Shown piece by piece: positions 14,682-22,607 of a stretch of 64,000 nucleotides of DNA (position 1 is the stretch's first letter; every line of letters begins with the position of its first letter). This DNA is from a virus. The stretch is taken from positions 186,001 to 250,000 of the IMG/VR virus record IMGVR_UViG_3300034012_003212; one strand, given 5' to 3'. The notes beneath the pieces are model-generated. The model did no database searches, was not told the origin of the DNA, and saw only the letters and a list, made by a program, of their open reading frames with translations. Made by a program: the position numbers and the translations under genes.

Positions 14682-15134
14682 TTATTTATATTTCTTCAAC
14701 TTGTGTTTCAGTCTGTCAGGGATCACACCGGGCACATGCTCATGGCCATAGAACCCTGTCAATCCATTATAGTAAATTGTTTCACCCACATGAAGGTCAT
14801 CAGGCAGCTTAGTGATCCCTGAGCAACCATAGAGAAACAAATACCCCACCATGAGGTCATCAGGCAGCTCCGTGAGCCCTGTGCAGCCTACTAGATTCAA
14901 ATACCCATTCACCATGAGATACACGGGCAATTTTTTGAGCCCCTTGCGGCCACTAATATCCAAATCCCCATTCACCCTGAGGCCCCCAGACAGCTTCGTG
15001 AGCCCCTTGCAATCATAGAGACTCAAATGCCCATTCACCTTGAGGGCGTCAATCCTTCCTAAGGAGTCAATAGCCTCCTGAGAACAGCCCCTAAGGTTCA
15101 CTGTTGTTTCTTCTTCTACATTTATTTCTATCAT
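14682..15134 (-). CDS. LRR-array protein M8 (150 aa, 4 repeats)
   Basis: Start put at the spacer ATG at 15134; a GTG two codons earlier is also open. One unit has LSGGL instead of LPxGL, one reads SGRKGLKKLP without the cysteine, and one lacks a residue (MVGYLFLYG). Confidence 0.85.
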   Translation of the reverse strand: MIEINVEEETTVNLRGCSQEAIDSLGRIDALKVNGHLSLYDCKGLTKLSGGLRVNGDLDISGRKGLKKLPVYLMVNGYLNLVGCTGLTELPDDLMVGYLFLYGCSGITKLPDDLHVGETIYYNGLTGFYGHEHVPGVIPDRLKHKLKKYK

Positions 15135-15159
15135 ATTCACTTTATATTTTGGAATCCCT

Positions 15160-15744
15160 TTACACCATCCTCAACTTGTGCTTCAGCCTCTCGGGGATCA
15201 CACCAGGTTCATGCTCATGGTCATAGAACCCCGTGTATGAATTATACCAGATGACTCCATCTACATTAAGATCATCAGGCAGCTTAGTGATCCCCTTGCA
15301 ATCATAGAGATCCAAATCCCCATTCACCTTGAGTCCATCAGGCAGCTTAGTGATCCCCTTGCAATCATAGAGACTCAAATACCCATTCACCTTGAGACCG
15401 TCAGGCAGCCCTGTGAGCCTTATGCAATGATTGAGAGCCAAATCCCCATTCACCATAAGATCATCAGGCAGCTTCGTGATCCCTGTGCAACCATAGAGAT
15501 CCAGATGCCTTCCAACCTTAAGATCTTTGGGCAGCTTCGTGAGCCCTGTGCAACCACGAAGACTCAAATACCCAGCCACCATGAGATCATCAGGCAGCTT
15601 CTTTATCCCTGTGTGTTTCCATAGACCCAGATCCCCATTCACCTTGACAACCTCAAGGGACCCAAATGAATCCAAAGCCTCTTGGGAACACCTTCCAAGG
15701 TTCACTATTGTTTTTTCTTGTATCTTTATCTTCTTCTTTCTCAT
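15160..15744 (-). CDS. LRR-array protein M9 (194 aa, 6 repeats)
   Basis: First LRR gene of the minus arm and the longest regular member, with N-cap MRKKKIKIQEKTIVNL. The first unit carries the rare WKHTGIKKLP, paralleled by WQHTGIKKLP in P10. Lies 36 bases downstream of the small acidic gene. Confidence 0.87.
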   Translation of the reverse strand: MRKKKIKIQEKTIVNLGRCSQEALDSFGSLEVVKVNGDLGLWKHTGIKKLPDDLMVAGYLSLRGCTGLTKLPKDLKVGRHLDLYGCTGITKLPDDLMVNGDLALNHCIRLTGLPDGLKVNGYLSLYDCKGITKLPDGLKVNGDLDLYDCKGITKLPDDLNVDGVIWYNSYTGFYDHEHEPGVIPERLKHKLRMV

Positions 15745-15780
15745 GTCTAGTTTCTATTTTGGAATCCAACGAACCCTAAT

Positions 15781-15945
15781 CTACACAAAATACCAGTGTG
15801 ATCGTGCAGCTTCTTCGTATTCTTCTTCGTCCTCTTCATCCTCGTCTTCGTAGTCCTCTTCGTACTCATCAGAATCATCAGGAGGAAAGAACCACGGGGC
15901 GGTGGGCCTTACGAACACTGCGAACTTTGTCTCGGGGTCTTTCAT
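15781..15945 (-). CDS. Small very acidic protein leading the minus LRR arm (54 aa)
   Basis: MKDPETKFAVFVRPTAPWFF is followed by an almost uninterrupted Asp/Glu/Tyr stretch (residues 23-44) and the end AARSHWYFV. It is the first gene of the minus arm. A GATATATA motif ends 5 bases before its ATG, so if that is a promoter the mRNA would be leaderless. The acidic tract may mimic DNA or bind basic proteins; function unknown. Confidence 0.5.
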   Translation of the reverse strand: MKDPETKFAVFVRPTAPWFFPPDDSDEYEEDYEDEDEEDEEEYEEAARSHWYFV

Positions 15946-15950
15946 GGTTT

Positions 15951-15958
15951 TATATATC
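15951..15958 (-). promoter_or_regulatory. Candidate late promoter of the minus LRR arm
   Basis: GATATATA on the minus strand, 5 bases from the ATG of the 54-aa gene. By T4 late-promoter geometry, transcription would start at about the A of the ATG. Confidence 0.4.
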
Positions 15959-16196
15959 ACGCGGGGCGTGGTGTTACATTGTGCTACAGGGAGGCTGGGG
16001 TGGAAGAGAGGGCCCCAGGGGGAACGCGCGCCAGGATTGACCAGGTGACTCGAAAGGGAAAATGGGTGGGGTAACATGGGTATGATGAGTTTCATTAGAC
16101 CTGGGTGGAACAGTAGTGTCAGAAAATGAACAGGGGTAAAGGGTCGGGGGTTTTTTAAAAAAACATTTATATTGTATCAACCTCATCCGCTTTCCG

Positions 16197-16348
16197 CTCT
16201 CCTGGGCAAAAAGTGCCCTGGTTGTGCCCATTCACATATCACCCTCATGGGCAAAACGTTCCGTGGCTGCGCCTTTTTGTATACCGTACCCTCCTGGGCA
16301 AAAAGTTCTATGGCCCGGGCGAGTCCACTTACTGTGCCCTCCTGGGCC
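16197..16348 (+). repeat. Tandem ~47-bp repeat, three copies plus a partial
   Basis: Units begin at about 16197, 16242, 16289 and 16337 with CTCCTGGGCAAAAAGT or a close variant, and share a downstream TGG...GC pattern. They are imperfect, so not very recent. A short TGGTCCT triplication follows at 16357-16378. Confidence 0.65.
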
Positions 16349-16412
16349 CTCAGTCCTGGTCCTTGGTCCTTGGTCCTGATTGTCTTGAGGGCCTGTGCGA
16401 GTGTGTCCTGAC

Positions 16413-16450
16413 AGAACAGAGGGGTGGAACTGATTCATCTACTCTGTTCT
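16413..16450. repeat. Inverted repeat in the hub
   Basis: AGAACAGAG (16413-16421) and CTCTGTTCT (16442-16450) are perfect 9-bp arms around a 20-base loop. With a two-base bulge the stem extends to CTGA/TCAG. No T-tract follows, so it is not an obvious terminator. Confidence 0.5.
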
Positions 16451-16667
16451 CAGGTTTCCTTGTCTTTTTTCTTCTTTCTCTCTGTGGGTGTGGGTGGATC
16501 TTCTGGATCCTGTGCCCCCTTTTGATCTTCTCTCTCTCTCTTTCTTTCCTTTCTTCCAGGCTGGGTTGGGTGTGAGTGTGAGTGTGAGAGGAGGGTCATT
16601 CCTTTTTCTGGTCCTTCTGGTTGTTGGTCGGTGGGCACACAGAGAGAGTGGGGGGTTCTGGCATCTT

Positions 16668-16703
16668 GGAGGGTTTTTTTTTGGAGGGGGAGGGGGAGGG
16701 GGG
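16668..16703 (+). other. G-run cluster with G-quadruplex potential
   Basis: The plus strand reads GGAGGG, nine Ts, then GGAGGGGGAGGGGGAGGGGGG. Runs of 3, 5, 5 and 6 Gs could form a multi-tetrad quadruplex. It lies just upstream of two TATTTTTG boxes and about 240 bases before the first plus-strand LRR gene. Confidence 0.65.
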
Positions 16704-16718
16704 TGTGAGTAAAAATGT

Positions 16719-16735
16719 TATTTTTGTTATTTTTG
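16719..16735 (+). promoter_or_regulatory. Tandem host-type -7 boxes
   Basis: TATTTTTG at 16719-16726 and again at 16728-16735 on the plus strand, facing the plus LRR arm. The -33 region falls inside the G-rich tract and lacks a TTG, which weakens the call. Confidence 0.4.
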
Positions 16736-16870
16736 TTAGTTGGAGTCTTCTTCCCGGGTCTGATCATCAGAGGGAAGATGTTGGGCCGTTGTGGTTATGA
16801 AGAGAAGCTGATCCGTCATCGGGCACAGGGGCGATGATTTTAATGGCAGAAGGTTCCATCAGGGGTGGTT

Positions 16871-16885
16871 TATTTTTGATATATA
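16871..16885 (+). promoter_or_regulatory. Candidate promoter(s) of the plus LRR arm
   Basis: TATTTTTG (16871-16878) runs directly into GATATATA (16878-16885). The second part, GATATATACAGC, is identical over 12 bases to the motif upstream of the portal gene. The first LRR gene starts 57 bases further on. Confidence 0.5.
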
Positions 16886-16941
16886 CAGCCCACCGTGGAT
16901 TATGAATAGACGGCGCGCGCTAGGTGAAATAAAAACTGAAT

Positions 16942-17460
16942 ATGATAGAAATAAATGTAAGAAAAGAAACGTTAGTGTACCTTAGAGAGTGTTCCAAAGA
17001 GGCTTTGGATTCATTTGGGTCCCTTGAGGCCCTTAAGGTGAATGGGCATTTGGATCTCTATTATTGCACTGGGCTCAAGAAGCTGCCTGATGGCCTAATG
17101 GTGAATGGGGATCTGAATCTCTATGGCTGCACAGGACTCACGAAGCTGCCTGATGATCTTAAGGTTGGAAAGCATCTGATTCTATGGAGTTGCCCGGGGC
17201 TCACAGAGCTGCCTGATGATCTCAAGGTGAATGGGAGTCTGAATATATGGAATTGCACGGGCCTCACGAAGCTGCCTGAAGGGCTCAAGGTTGAAGGGAC
17301 TCTGGATCTATGGTATTGCACAGGGATCACGAAGCTGCCTGAAGATCTTCAGGTGGAAGGATTCATATATTATAATGAAGGCACAGGGTTCTATGGACAT
17401 ATGGATGAGCCTGGCGTTATCCCTAACCACCTGAAGAACAAGTTGAAGAAACGTAAATAA
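16942..17460 (+). CDS. LRR-array protein P1 (172 aa, 5 repeats)
   Basis: First gene of the plus arm, next to the hub promoters, so the best expressed if transcription decays along the array. Uses the CSKEA N-cap variant of M7. The C-cap is GHMDEPGVIPNHLKNKLKKRK. Confidence 0.88.
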   Translation: MIEINVRKETLVYLRECSKEALDSFGSLEALKVNGHLDLYYCTGLKKLPDGLMVNGDLNLYGCTGLTKLPDDLKVGKHLILWSCPGLTELPDDLKVNGSLNIWNCTGLTKLPEGLKVEGTLDLWYCTGITKLPEDLQVEGFIYYNEGTGFYGHMDEPGVIPNHLKNKLKKRK

Positions 17461-17482
17461 GACTTTAAAATAGAAAGTGAAT

Positions 17483-17878
17483 ATGATGGAAATAGAGGTA
17501 GATGTAGAAACGAGTGTGGTCCTCCGAAGGTGTTCCCAAGAGGCTTTGGATTCATTTGGGTCTCTTGAGGCCGTCAAGGTTAATGGGGATTTGGGTCTGC
17601 ACCGTTGCACAGGGCTCACGGAGCTGCCTGATGATCTCAAGGTGGATGGGTATTTGAGTCTATATGGTTGCCCGGGGATCAAGAAGCTTCCTGGGGGCCT
17701 CAGTGTGAATGGGGACCTGGATCTAGGTCATTGTCCAGGGATCAAGGATCTTCCTGAAGATCTTCAGGTGGAAGGAAGCATATATTATAATTCAAAGACA
17801 GGGTTCTCTGGCCATGAGGACGAGCCTGGCGTGATCCCTGATCATCTGAAGAACAAATTGGAAAAATATGGTAGATGA
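17483..17878 (+). CDS. LRR-array protein P2 (131 aa, 3 repeats)
   Basis: Start at the spacer ATG (a GTG two codons earlier is open). Positions 17675-17794 are identical to 27852-27971 in P25, spanning the GIKKLPGGLSVNGDLDL unit, the KDLPEDL unit and the start of the C-cap. Confidence 0.87.
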   Translation: MMEIEVDVETSVVLRRCSQEALDSFGSLEAVKVNGDLGLHRCTGLTELPDDLKVDGYLSLYGCPGIKKLPGGLSVNGDLDLGHCPGIKDLPEDLQVEGSIYYNSKTGFSGHEDEPGVIPDHLKNKLEKYGR

Positions 17879-17900
17879 GATTCCAAAATAGAAACTGAAC

Positions 17901-18290
17901 ATGACAGAAATAAAGGTAAAAGAAAAAACACTAGTGAAACTTAGTTGGTGTTCTCAGGAGGCTTTGGATTCATTTGGGTCCCTTGAGGCCCTTAAGGTGA
18001 ATGGGGGGCTGAGTCTCTATTATTGTGTAGGCATCAAGAAGCTGCCTGATGATCTCAAGGTGAATGGATATTTGAATCTCACCAATTGCGCAGGGCTCAC
18101 AGAGCTGCCTGATGGACTCCATGTGAAAGTTAGTGTGATTCTTTATGGTTGCTTAGGGATCACGAAGCTGCCTGATGACCTTCATGTGGGAGAAGAGATC
18201 TGGTATAATTCATACACGGGGTTCTACGGCCGTGTGCATGTGCCCGGTGTGATCCCTAAGCACCTGAAGCGCAAGTTGAAGAAATTTTAA
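17901..18290 (+). CDS. LRR-array protein P3 (129 aa, 3 repeats)
   Basis: Begins MTEIKVKEKTLVKLSWC. One unit, LHVKVSVILYGC, departs from the VNG consensus. The C-cap is GRVHVPGVIPKHLKRKLKKF, as in M1. Confidence 0.86.
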   Translation: MTEIKVKEKTLVKLSWCSQEALDSFGSLEALKVNGGLSLYYCVGIKKLPDDLKVNGYLNLTNCAGLTELPDGLHVKVSVILYGCLGITKLPDDLHVGEEIWYNSYTGFYGRVHVPGVIPKHLKRKLKKF

Positions 18291-18314
18291 GAGATTCCAA
18301 AATAGAAACTGAAT

Positions 18315-18734
18315 ATGAGAAAGAAGAAGATAAAGATACAAGAGAAAACAATAGTGCACCTCTGGAATTGTTCCCAAGAGGCTTTGGATTCATTTGGGTC
18401 CCTTGAGGCCGTCAAGGTGAATGGCGATCTGCGTCTCAATTATTGCACAGGGATCACGAAGCTGCCTGATGGACTCAAGGTGAATGGGTATTTGAGTCTT
18501 ATTGGCTGCACAGGACTCACGAAGTTGCCTGATGGCCTCAAGGTGGATGGGAATTTGAATCTCTTTATGTGTACAGGACTCGCGAAGCTGCCTGAAGATC
18601 TTCAGGTGGAAGGAGTCATATATTATGATTCAGACACGGGGTTCTCTGGCCATGAGCATGAACCTGGTGTGATCCCTACAAGGCTGAAGCACAAGTTGAA
18701 GAAATGGGAGATGAGATTCCAAAATAGAAACTGA
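18315..18734 (+). CDS. LRR-array protein P4 with read-through tail (139 aa, 3 repeats)
   Basis: The normal stop after KLKKW is missing and the frame runs through the spacer, adding EMRFQNRN. The TGA inside the spacer (ACTGAAT) stops it two bases before the next ATG. Confidence 0.85.
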   Translation: MRKKKIKIQEKTIVHLWNCSQEALDSFGSLEAVKVNGDLRLNYCTGITKLPDGLKVNGYLSLIGCTGLTKLPDGLKVDGNLNLFMCTGLAKLPEDLQVEGVIYYDSDTGFSGHEHEPGVIPTRLKHKLKKWEMRFQNRN

Positions 18735-18736
18735 AT

Positions 18737-19126
18737 ATGATAGAAATAGAGGTAAAAGAAAAAACGACAGTGAACCTTCAATGGTGTTCCCAAGAGGCTT
18801 TGGATTCATTTGGGTCCCTTGAGGCCGTCAAGGTGAATGGGGATCTGGGTCTATGGGATTGCAGGGGCCTCACTAAGCTGCCTGATGGACTCAAGGTGAA
18901 TGGGTATTTGAATCTTATTGACTGCACAGGGATCGCAAGACTTCCTAATGGTCTCATTGTGGGAGGGTATCTGCAACTTTATGGTTGCACAGGGATCACG
19001 AAGCTTCCTGATGACCTTCATGTGGAAGAAAAGATCTTGTATGATTCGGACACAGGGTTCTCTGGCCATGAGGACGAGCCCGGTGTGATTCCTAAGCACC
19101 TGAAGCGCAAGTTGAGGAAATATTAA
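18737..19126 (+). CDS. LRR-array protein P5 (129 aa, 3 repeats)
   Basis: Shares the NLIDCTGIARLPNGLIVGGY block with minus-strand M4. First unit is WDCRGLTKLP. Confidence 0.86.
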   Translation: MIEIEVKEKTTVNLQWCSQEALDSFGSLEAVKVNGDLGLWDCRGLTKLPDGLKVNGYLNLIDCTGIARLPNGLIVGGYLQLYGCTGITKLPDDLHVEEKILYDSDTGFSGHEDEPGVIPKHLKRKLRKY

Positions 19127-19151
19127 AGGGATTCCAAAATAGAAACTGAAT

Positions 19152-19607
19152 ATGATAGAAATAGAAGTAAAACTAGAAACGAAGGTGGACCTTAGTGAGT
19201 GTTCCCAAGAGGCTTTGGATTCATTTGGGTCCCTTGAGGCCGTCAAGGTGGATCGGTATTTGATTTTTAGGAATTGTCCAGGGCTCACGAAGCTGCCTGA
19301 TGGACTCAAGGTGAATGGGCAATTGAATCTACGTTGGTGCACAGGGCTCACGAAGCTGCCCAAAGATCTTAAGGTTGGAAGCCATCTGGATCTCTATGGC
19401 TGCACAGGACTCACGAAGCTGCCCGATGGACTCCATGTGCAAGGGGGTGTGATTCTTTATGGTTGCTTAGGGATCACGAAGCTGCCTGATGACCTTCATG
19501 TGGGAGAAGAGATCTATTATGATTCGGACACAGGGTTCTATGGCCGTGTGCATGTGCCCGGTGTGATCCCTGAGAGGCTGAAGCACAAATTGAAGAAATG
19601 GGATTGA
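19152..19607 (+). CDS. LRR-array protein P6 (151 aa, 4 repeats)
   Basis: Cross-strand near-duplicate of M3; the two differ mainly in the last unit and C-cap, where P6 has the GRVHVPGVIPERLK type and M3 the GHEDEPGVIPEGLK type, consistent with cap exchange. Confidence 0.87.
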   Translation: MIEIEVKLETKVDLSECSQEALDSFGSLEAVKVDRYLIFRNCPGLTKLPDGLKVNGQLNLRWCTGLTKLPKDLKVGSHLDLYGCTGLTKLPDGLHVQGGVILYGCLGITKLPDDLHVGEEIYYDSDTGFYGRVHVPGVIPERLKHKLKKWD

Positions 19608-19627
19608 TTCCAAAATAGAAACTGAAT

Positions 19628-19954
19628 ATGATGGAAATAGAGGTAAGAAAAGAAACGACGGTGGACCTTGAGTATTGTTCCCAAGAGGCTTTGGATTCAT
19701 TTGGGTCCCTTGAGGCTGTTGGGGTGAATGGGCATTTGTTTCTTGATGGATGCCGAGGGCTCACGGAGCTGCCTGATGGCCTCAAGGTGGATGGGCATTT
19801 GTTTCTCAATTATTGCACAGGGATCACGAAGCTGCCTGAAGATCTTCAGGTGGAAGGATTCATATATTATAATTCAGAGATAGGGTTCTATGGCCATGAG
19901 GATGAACCTGGCGTGATTCCTAAGCACCTGAAGCGCAAGTTGAGGAAATATTAA
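19628..19954 (+). CDS. LRR-array protein P7 (108 aa, 2 repeats)
   Basis: One of the two shortest members, with just two units and both caps intact (VGVNGHLFLDGCRGLTELP, then a TKLPEDL unit). Confidence 0.85.
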   Translation: MMEIEVRKETTVDLEYCSQEALDSFGSLEAVGVNGHLFLDGCRGLTELPDGLKVDGHLFLNYCTGITKLPEDLQVEGFIYYNSEIGFYGHEDEPGVIPKHLKRKLRKY

Positions 19955-19979
19955 AGGGATTCCAAAATAGAAACTGAAT

Positions 19980-20399
19980 ATGATAGAAATAAAGGTAAGA
20001 AAAGAAACGACGGTGCATCTCTGGAATTGTTCCCAAGAGGCTTTGGATTCATTTGGGTCCCTTGAGGCCCTCAAGGTGAATGGCGATCTGAATCTCTTTA
20101 GGTGCAAAAGACTCACGAAGCTGCCTGACGTCCTCAAGGTGAATGGGGGGCTGAGTCTCAGAAATTGCGCAGGACTCGCGAGTCTGCCTGATGGCCTCAA
20201 GGTGGATGGGCATTTGGATCTCTATGGTTGCTCAGGGATCACGAAGCTGCCTGGCGACCTTCATACGGGAGAAGAGATCTGGTATAATTCAGAGACAGGG
20301 TTCTATGGTCATGAGGATGAGCCCGGTGTGATCCCTGAGAGGCTGAAGCACAAGTTGAAGAAATGGGAGATGAGATTCCAAAATAGAAACCGAATATGA
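19980..20399 (+). CDS. LRR-array protein P8 with read-through tail (139 aa, 3 repeats)
   Basis: As in P4 the stop after KKW is lost, adding EMRFQNRNRI. A C in place of T in the spacer (ACCGAAT) removes the spacer TGA too, so it ends at the TGA overlapping the next gene's start (ATGA). Confidence 0.85.
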   Translation: MIEIKVRKETTVHLWNCSQEALDSFGSLEALKVNGDLNLFRCKRLTKLPDVLKVNGGLSLRNCAGLASLPDGLKVDGHLDLYGCSGITKLPGDLHTGEEIWYNSETGFYGHEDEPGVIPERLKHKLKKWEMRFQNRNRI

Positions 20400-20725
20400 T
20401 AGAAATAGAGCTACAAAGAGACGCGACAGTGGACCTTATGAAGTGTTCCCAAGAGGCTTTGGATTCATTTGGGTCCCTTGAGGCCGTCAAGGTTAATGGG
20501 GATTTGAATCTGCACCGTTGCACAGGACTCACGAAGCTGCCTGAGGGCCTAATGGTGAATAAGGATTTGTTTCTCAATTATTGCACAGGGATCACGAAGC
20601 TGCCTGAAGATCTTAATGTATATGGAGACATCTGGTATAATTATTGCACAGGGTTCTGTGGCCACGAGGATGAACCTGGAGTGATCCCTGAGAGCCTGAA
20701 GCACAATTTATATAAATTCTCCTGA
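20396..20725 (+). CDS. LRR-array protein P9 (109 aa, 2 repeats)
   Basis: Start overlaps the stop of P8. Two units only. Divergent N-cap (MIEIELQRDATVDLMKC) and the LYKFS ending, followed by a duplicated AATTTATATAAATTCT segment. Confidence 0.85.
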   Translation: MIEIELQRDATVDLMKCSQEALDSFGSLEAVKVNGDLNLHRCTGLTKLPEGLMVNKDLFLNYCTGITKLPEDLNVYGDIWYNYCTGFCGHEDEPGVIPESLKHNLYKFS

Positions 20726-20773
20726 AGTGCAATTTATATAAATTCTAGAGAGATTCCAAAATAGAAACTGAAT

Positions 20774-21163
20774 ATGATAGAAATAAAGGTAAAAGAAAAA
20801 ACGACAGTGTACCTTAGATATTGTTCCCAAGAGGCTTTGGATTCATTTGGGTCCATTGAGTCCCCTAAGGTGGATGGGGATCTGGTTCTATGGCAACACA
20901 CAGGGATAAAGAAGCTGCCTGATGATCTCAGGGTGGCTGGGTATTTGAGTATCAGAAATTGCACAGGGCTCACGGAGCTGCCTGATGATCTCAAGGTGAA
21001 TGGCGGAATGAGTCTCATTGGTTGCTCAGGGATCACGAAGCTACCTGAGGGCATTCATGTGGAAGGAGAGATCTTGTATAATTCAAAGACGGGGTTCTGT
21101 GGCCATGAGGATGAGCCCGGTGTGATCCCTGACAGACTGAAACACAAATTGGAAGAATTGTAG
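20774..21163 (+). CDS. LRR-array protein P10 (129 aa, 3 repeats)
   Basis: First unit LVLWQHTGIKKLPDDLRVAGY parallels M9 on the minus arm. Ends KHKLEEL. Confidence 0.86.
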   Translation: MIEIKVKEKTTVYLRYCSQEALDSFGSIESPKVDGDLVLWQHTGIKKLPDDLRVAGYLSIRNCTGLTELPDDLKVNGGMSLIGCSGITKLPEGIHVEGEILYNSKTGFCGHEDEPGVIPDRLKHKLEEL

Positions 21164-21189
21164 ATGAGATTCCAAAATAAAAACAGAAC

Positions 21190-21702
21190 ATGATAGAAAT
21201 AAAGGTGAGAAAAATAACGAGGGTAGTCCTCCGCAGGTGTTCCCAGGAGGCTTTGGATTCATTTGGGTCCCTCAGAGCCCTCAAGGTGAATGGGGATCTG
21301 GATCTAACATGGCACGAAGGGCTCATAGAGTTGCCCGAGGGACTCATAGTTGCAGGGGATCTGGATCTATGGGGTTGTACACTGCTCACAGAGCTGCCTG
21401 AGGGTCTCACTGTAGGAGGGAGTATGGATCTAGACGGTTGCATAGGGCTCACAGAGCTGCCTGAGGGTCTCACTGTAGGAGGGAGTATGGATCTAGAAGG
21501 TTGCATAGGGCTCACAGAGCTGCCTGAGGGTCTCACAGTTGCAGGAAATCTCGATCTCCGAGGTTGTGAAGGAATAACAATGCTGCCCGAAGATCTTCAT
21601 CTAGGAGGAGGCATCTGGTATAACTCAGAGACGGGGTTCTGTGATCAAGAGCATGAACCTGGTGTGATCCCTAAGCACCTGAAGGGTAAGTTGTGGAAAT
21701 AA
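21190..21702 (+). CDS. LRR-array protein P11 (170 aa, 5 repeats)
   Basis: Contains near-identical 63-bp units in tandem (the segment GCTCACAGAGCTGCCTGAGG starts at 21384, 21447 and 21510), encoding LTVGGSMDL units. A sign of recent slippage or unequal exchange. Confidence 0.87.
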   Translation: MIEIKVRKITRVVLRRCSQEALDSFGSLRALKVNGDLDLTWHEGLIELPEGLIVAGDLDLWGCTLLTELPEGLTVGGSMDLDGCIGLTELPEGLTVGGSMDLEGCIGLTELPEGLTVAGNLDLRGCEGITMLPEDLHLGGGIWYNSETGFCDQEHEPGVIPKHLKGKLWK

Positions 21703-21724
21703 GATAATAAAATAGAAACTGGGT

Positions 21725-22177
21725 ATGATAGAAATAAAGGTAAGAAAAGAAACGAGGGTAGTCCTCCGCAGGTGTTCCCAGGAGGCTTTGGATTCATTTG
21801 GGTCCCTCAGAGCCCTCAAGGTGAATGGGGATCTGGATCTAATGTATTGCGCAGGGCACATTAAGTTTCCTGATAATCTCATAGTTGCAGGGGATCTGGA
21901 TCTATGGAGTTGCCTAGGACTCACTGAGCTGCCTGATGGCCTCAATGTGGATGGGAGTCTGGATCTATATAATTGCGCAAAACTCACAAGACTTCCTGAT
22001 GGCCTTGTGGTAATGGGGCGGTTGGATCTTAGGTATTGTGCAGGAATAACAATGCTGCCTGAAGATCTTCAGGTGGAAGGAATCATATATTATAATTCAG
22101 AGACAGGGTTCTATGGTCATGAGGATGAGCTTGGTGTGATCCCTGATCATTTGAAGAACAAGTTGATGAAATTTTAA
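21725..22177 (+). CDS. LRR-array protein P12 (150 aa, 4 repeats)
   Basis: 5' part matches P11 closely; the 3' part (LRYCAGITMLPEDL) matches P16. The first unit is atypical, with CAGHIKFPDNL. Confidence 0.86.
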   Translation: MIEIKVRKETRVVLRRCSQEALDSFGSLRALKVNGDLDLMYCAGHIKFPDNLIVAGDLDLWSCLGLTELPDGLNVDGSLDLYNCAKLTRLPDGLVVMGRLDLRYCAGITMLPEDLQVEGIIYYNSETGFYGHEDELGVIPDHLKNKLMKF

Positions 22178-22201
22178 GAGATTCCAAAATAGAAACTGAA
22201 T

Positions 22202-22594
22202 ATGATAGAAATAAATGTAAGAAAAGAAACGGTAGTGAAACTTTATAAGTGTTCCCAAGAGGCTTTGGATTCATTTGGGTCCCTCAGAGCCCTCAAGGTG
22301 AATGGGGATCTGAGTATATGGCATTGTCCAGGGCTCACGGAGCTGCCTGATGGACTCAAGGTGAATGGGTATTTGTATCTTAATGGATGCACAGGTCTCA
22401 TGAGTCTGCCTGATGGCCTTACTGTGGGAGGGAACCTGAGTCTCTATTATTGCGCAGGACTCAAGAAGCTCCCGAAGGGACTCACAGTTTTTGGTGTCAT
22501 ACGGTATACCTCAGGGACGGGATTCTATGGCCATGAGGATGAGCCTGGGGTGATTCCTGAGGGCCTGAAGCATAAGTTGAAAAAAATGGTTTAA
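22202..22594 (+). CDS. LRR-array protein P13 (130 aa, 3 repeats)
   Basis: Includes LTVGGNLSLYYCAGLKKLP, shared with minus-strand M7. C-cap starts TSGTGFYGHEDEP, where most have NSxTGF. Confidence 0.86.
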   Translation: MIEINVRKETVVKLYKCSQEALDSFGSLRALKVNGDLSIWHCPGLTELPDGLKVNGYLYLNGCTGLMSLPDGLTVGGNLSLYYCAGLKKLPKGLTVFGVIRYTSGTGFYGHEDEPGVIPEGLKHKLKKMV

Positions 22595-22607
22595 ATAGAA
22601 TTTGAAT

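Larger units (their letters stand above)
15946..16941. other. Non-coding hub between the two LRR arms
   Basis: About 1 kb without a convincing gene. It holds a GATATATA motif facing left, an approximately 47-bp tandem repeat (16197-16348), an inverted repeat AGAACAGAG/CTCTGTTCT (16413-16450), CT-rich tracts (16460-16560), GT-rich repeats (16570-16592), a G-run cluster (16668-16703), and TATTTTTG boxes facing right. Composition is unlike anything else in the window, with strong purine/pyrimidine strand asymmetry. Confidence 0.75.

Noticed and set aside
15974-16767. Open frames within the non-coding hub on both strands
   Set aside because: They translate to low-complexity Pro/Ser or Leu/Ser-rich strings, lack ribosome sites, overlap one another and follow the composition of the tracts.
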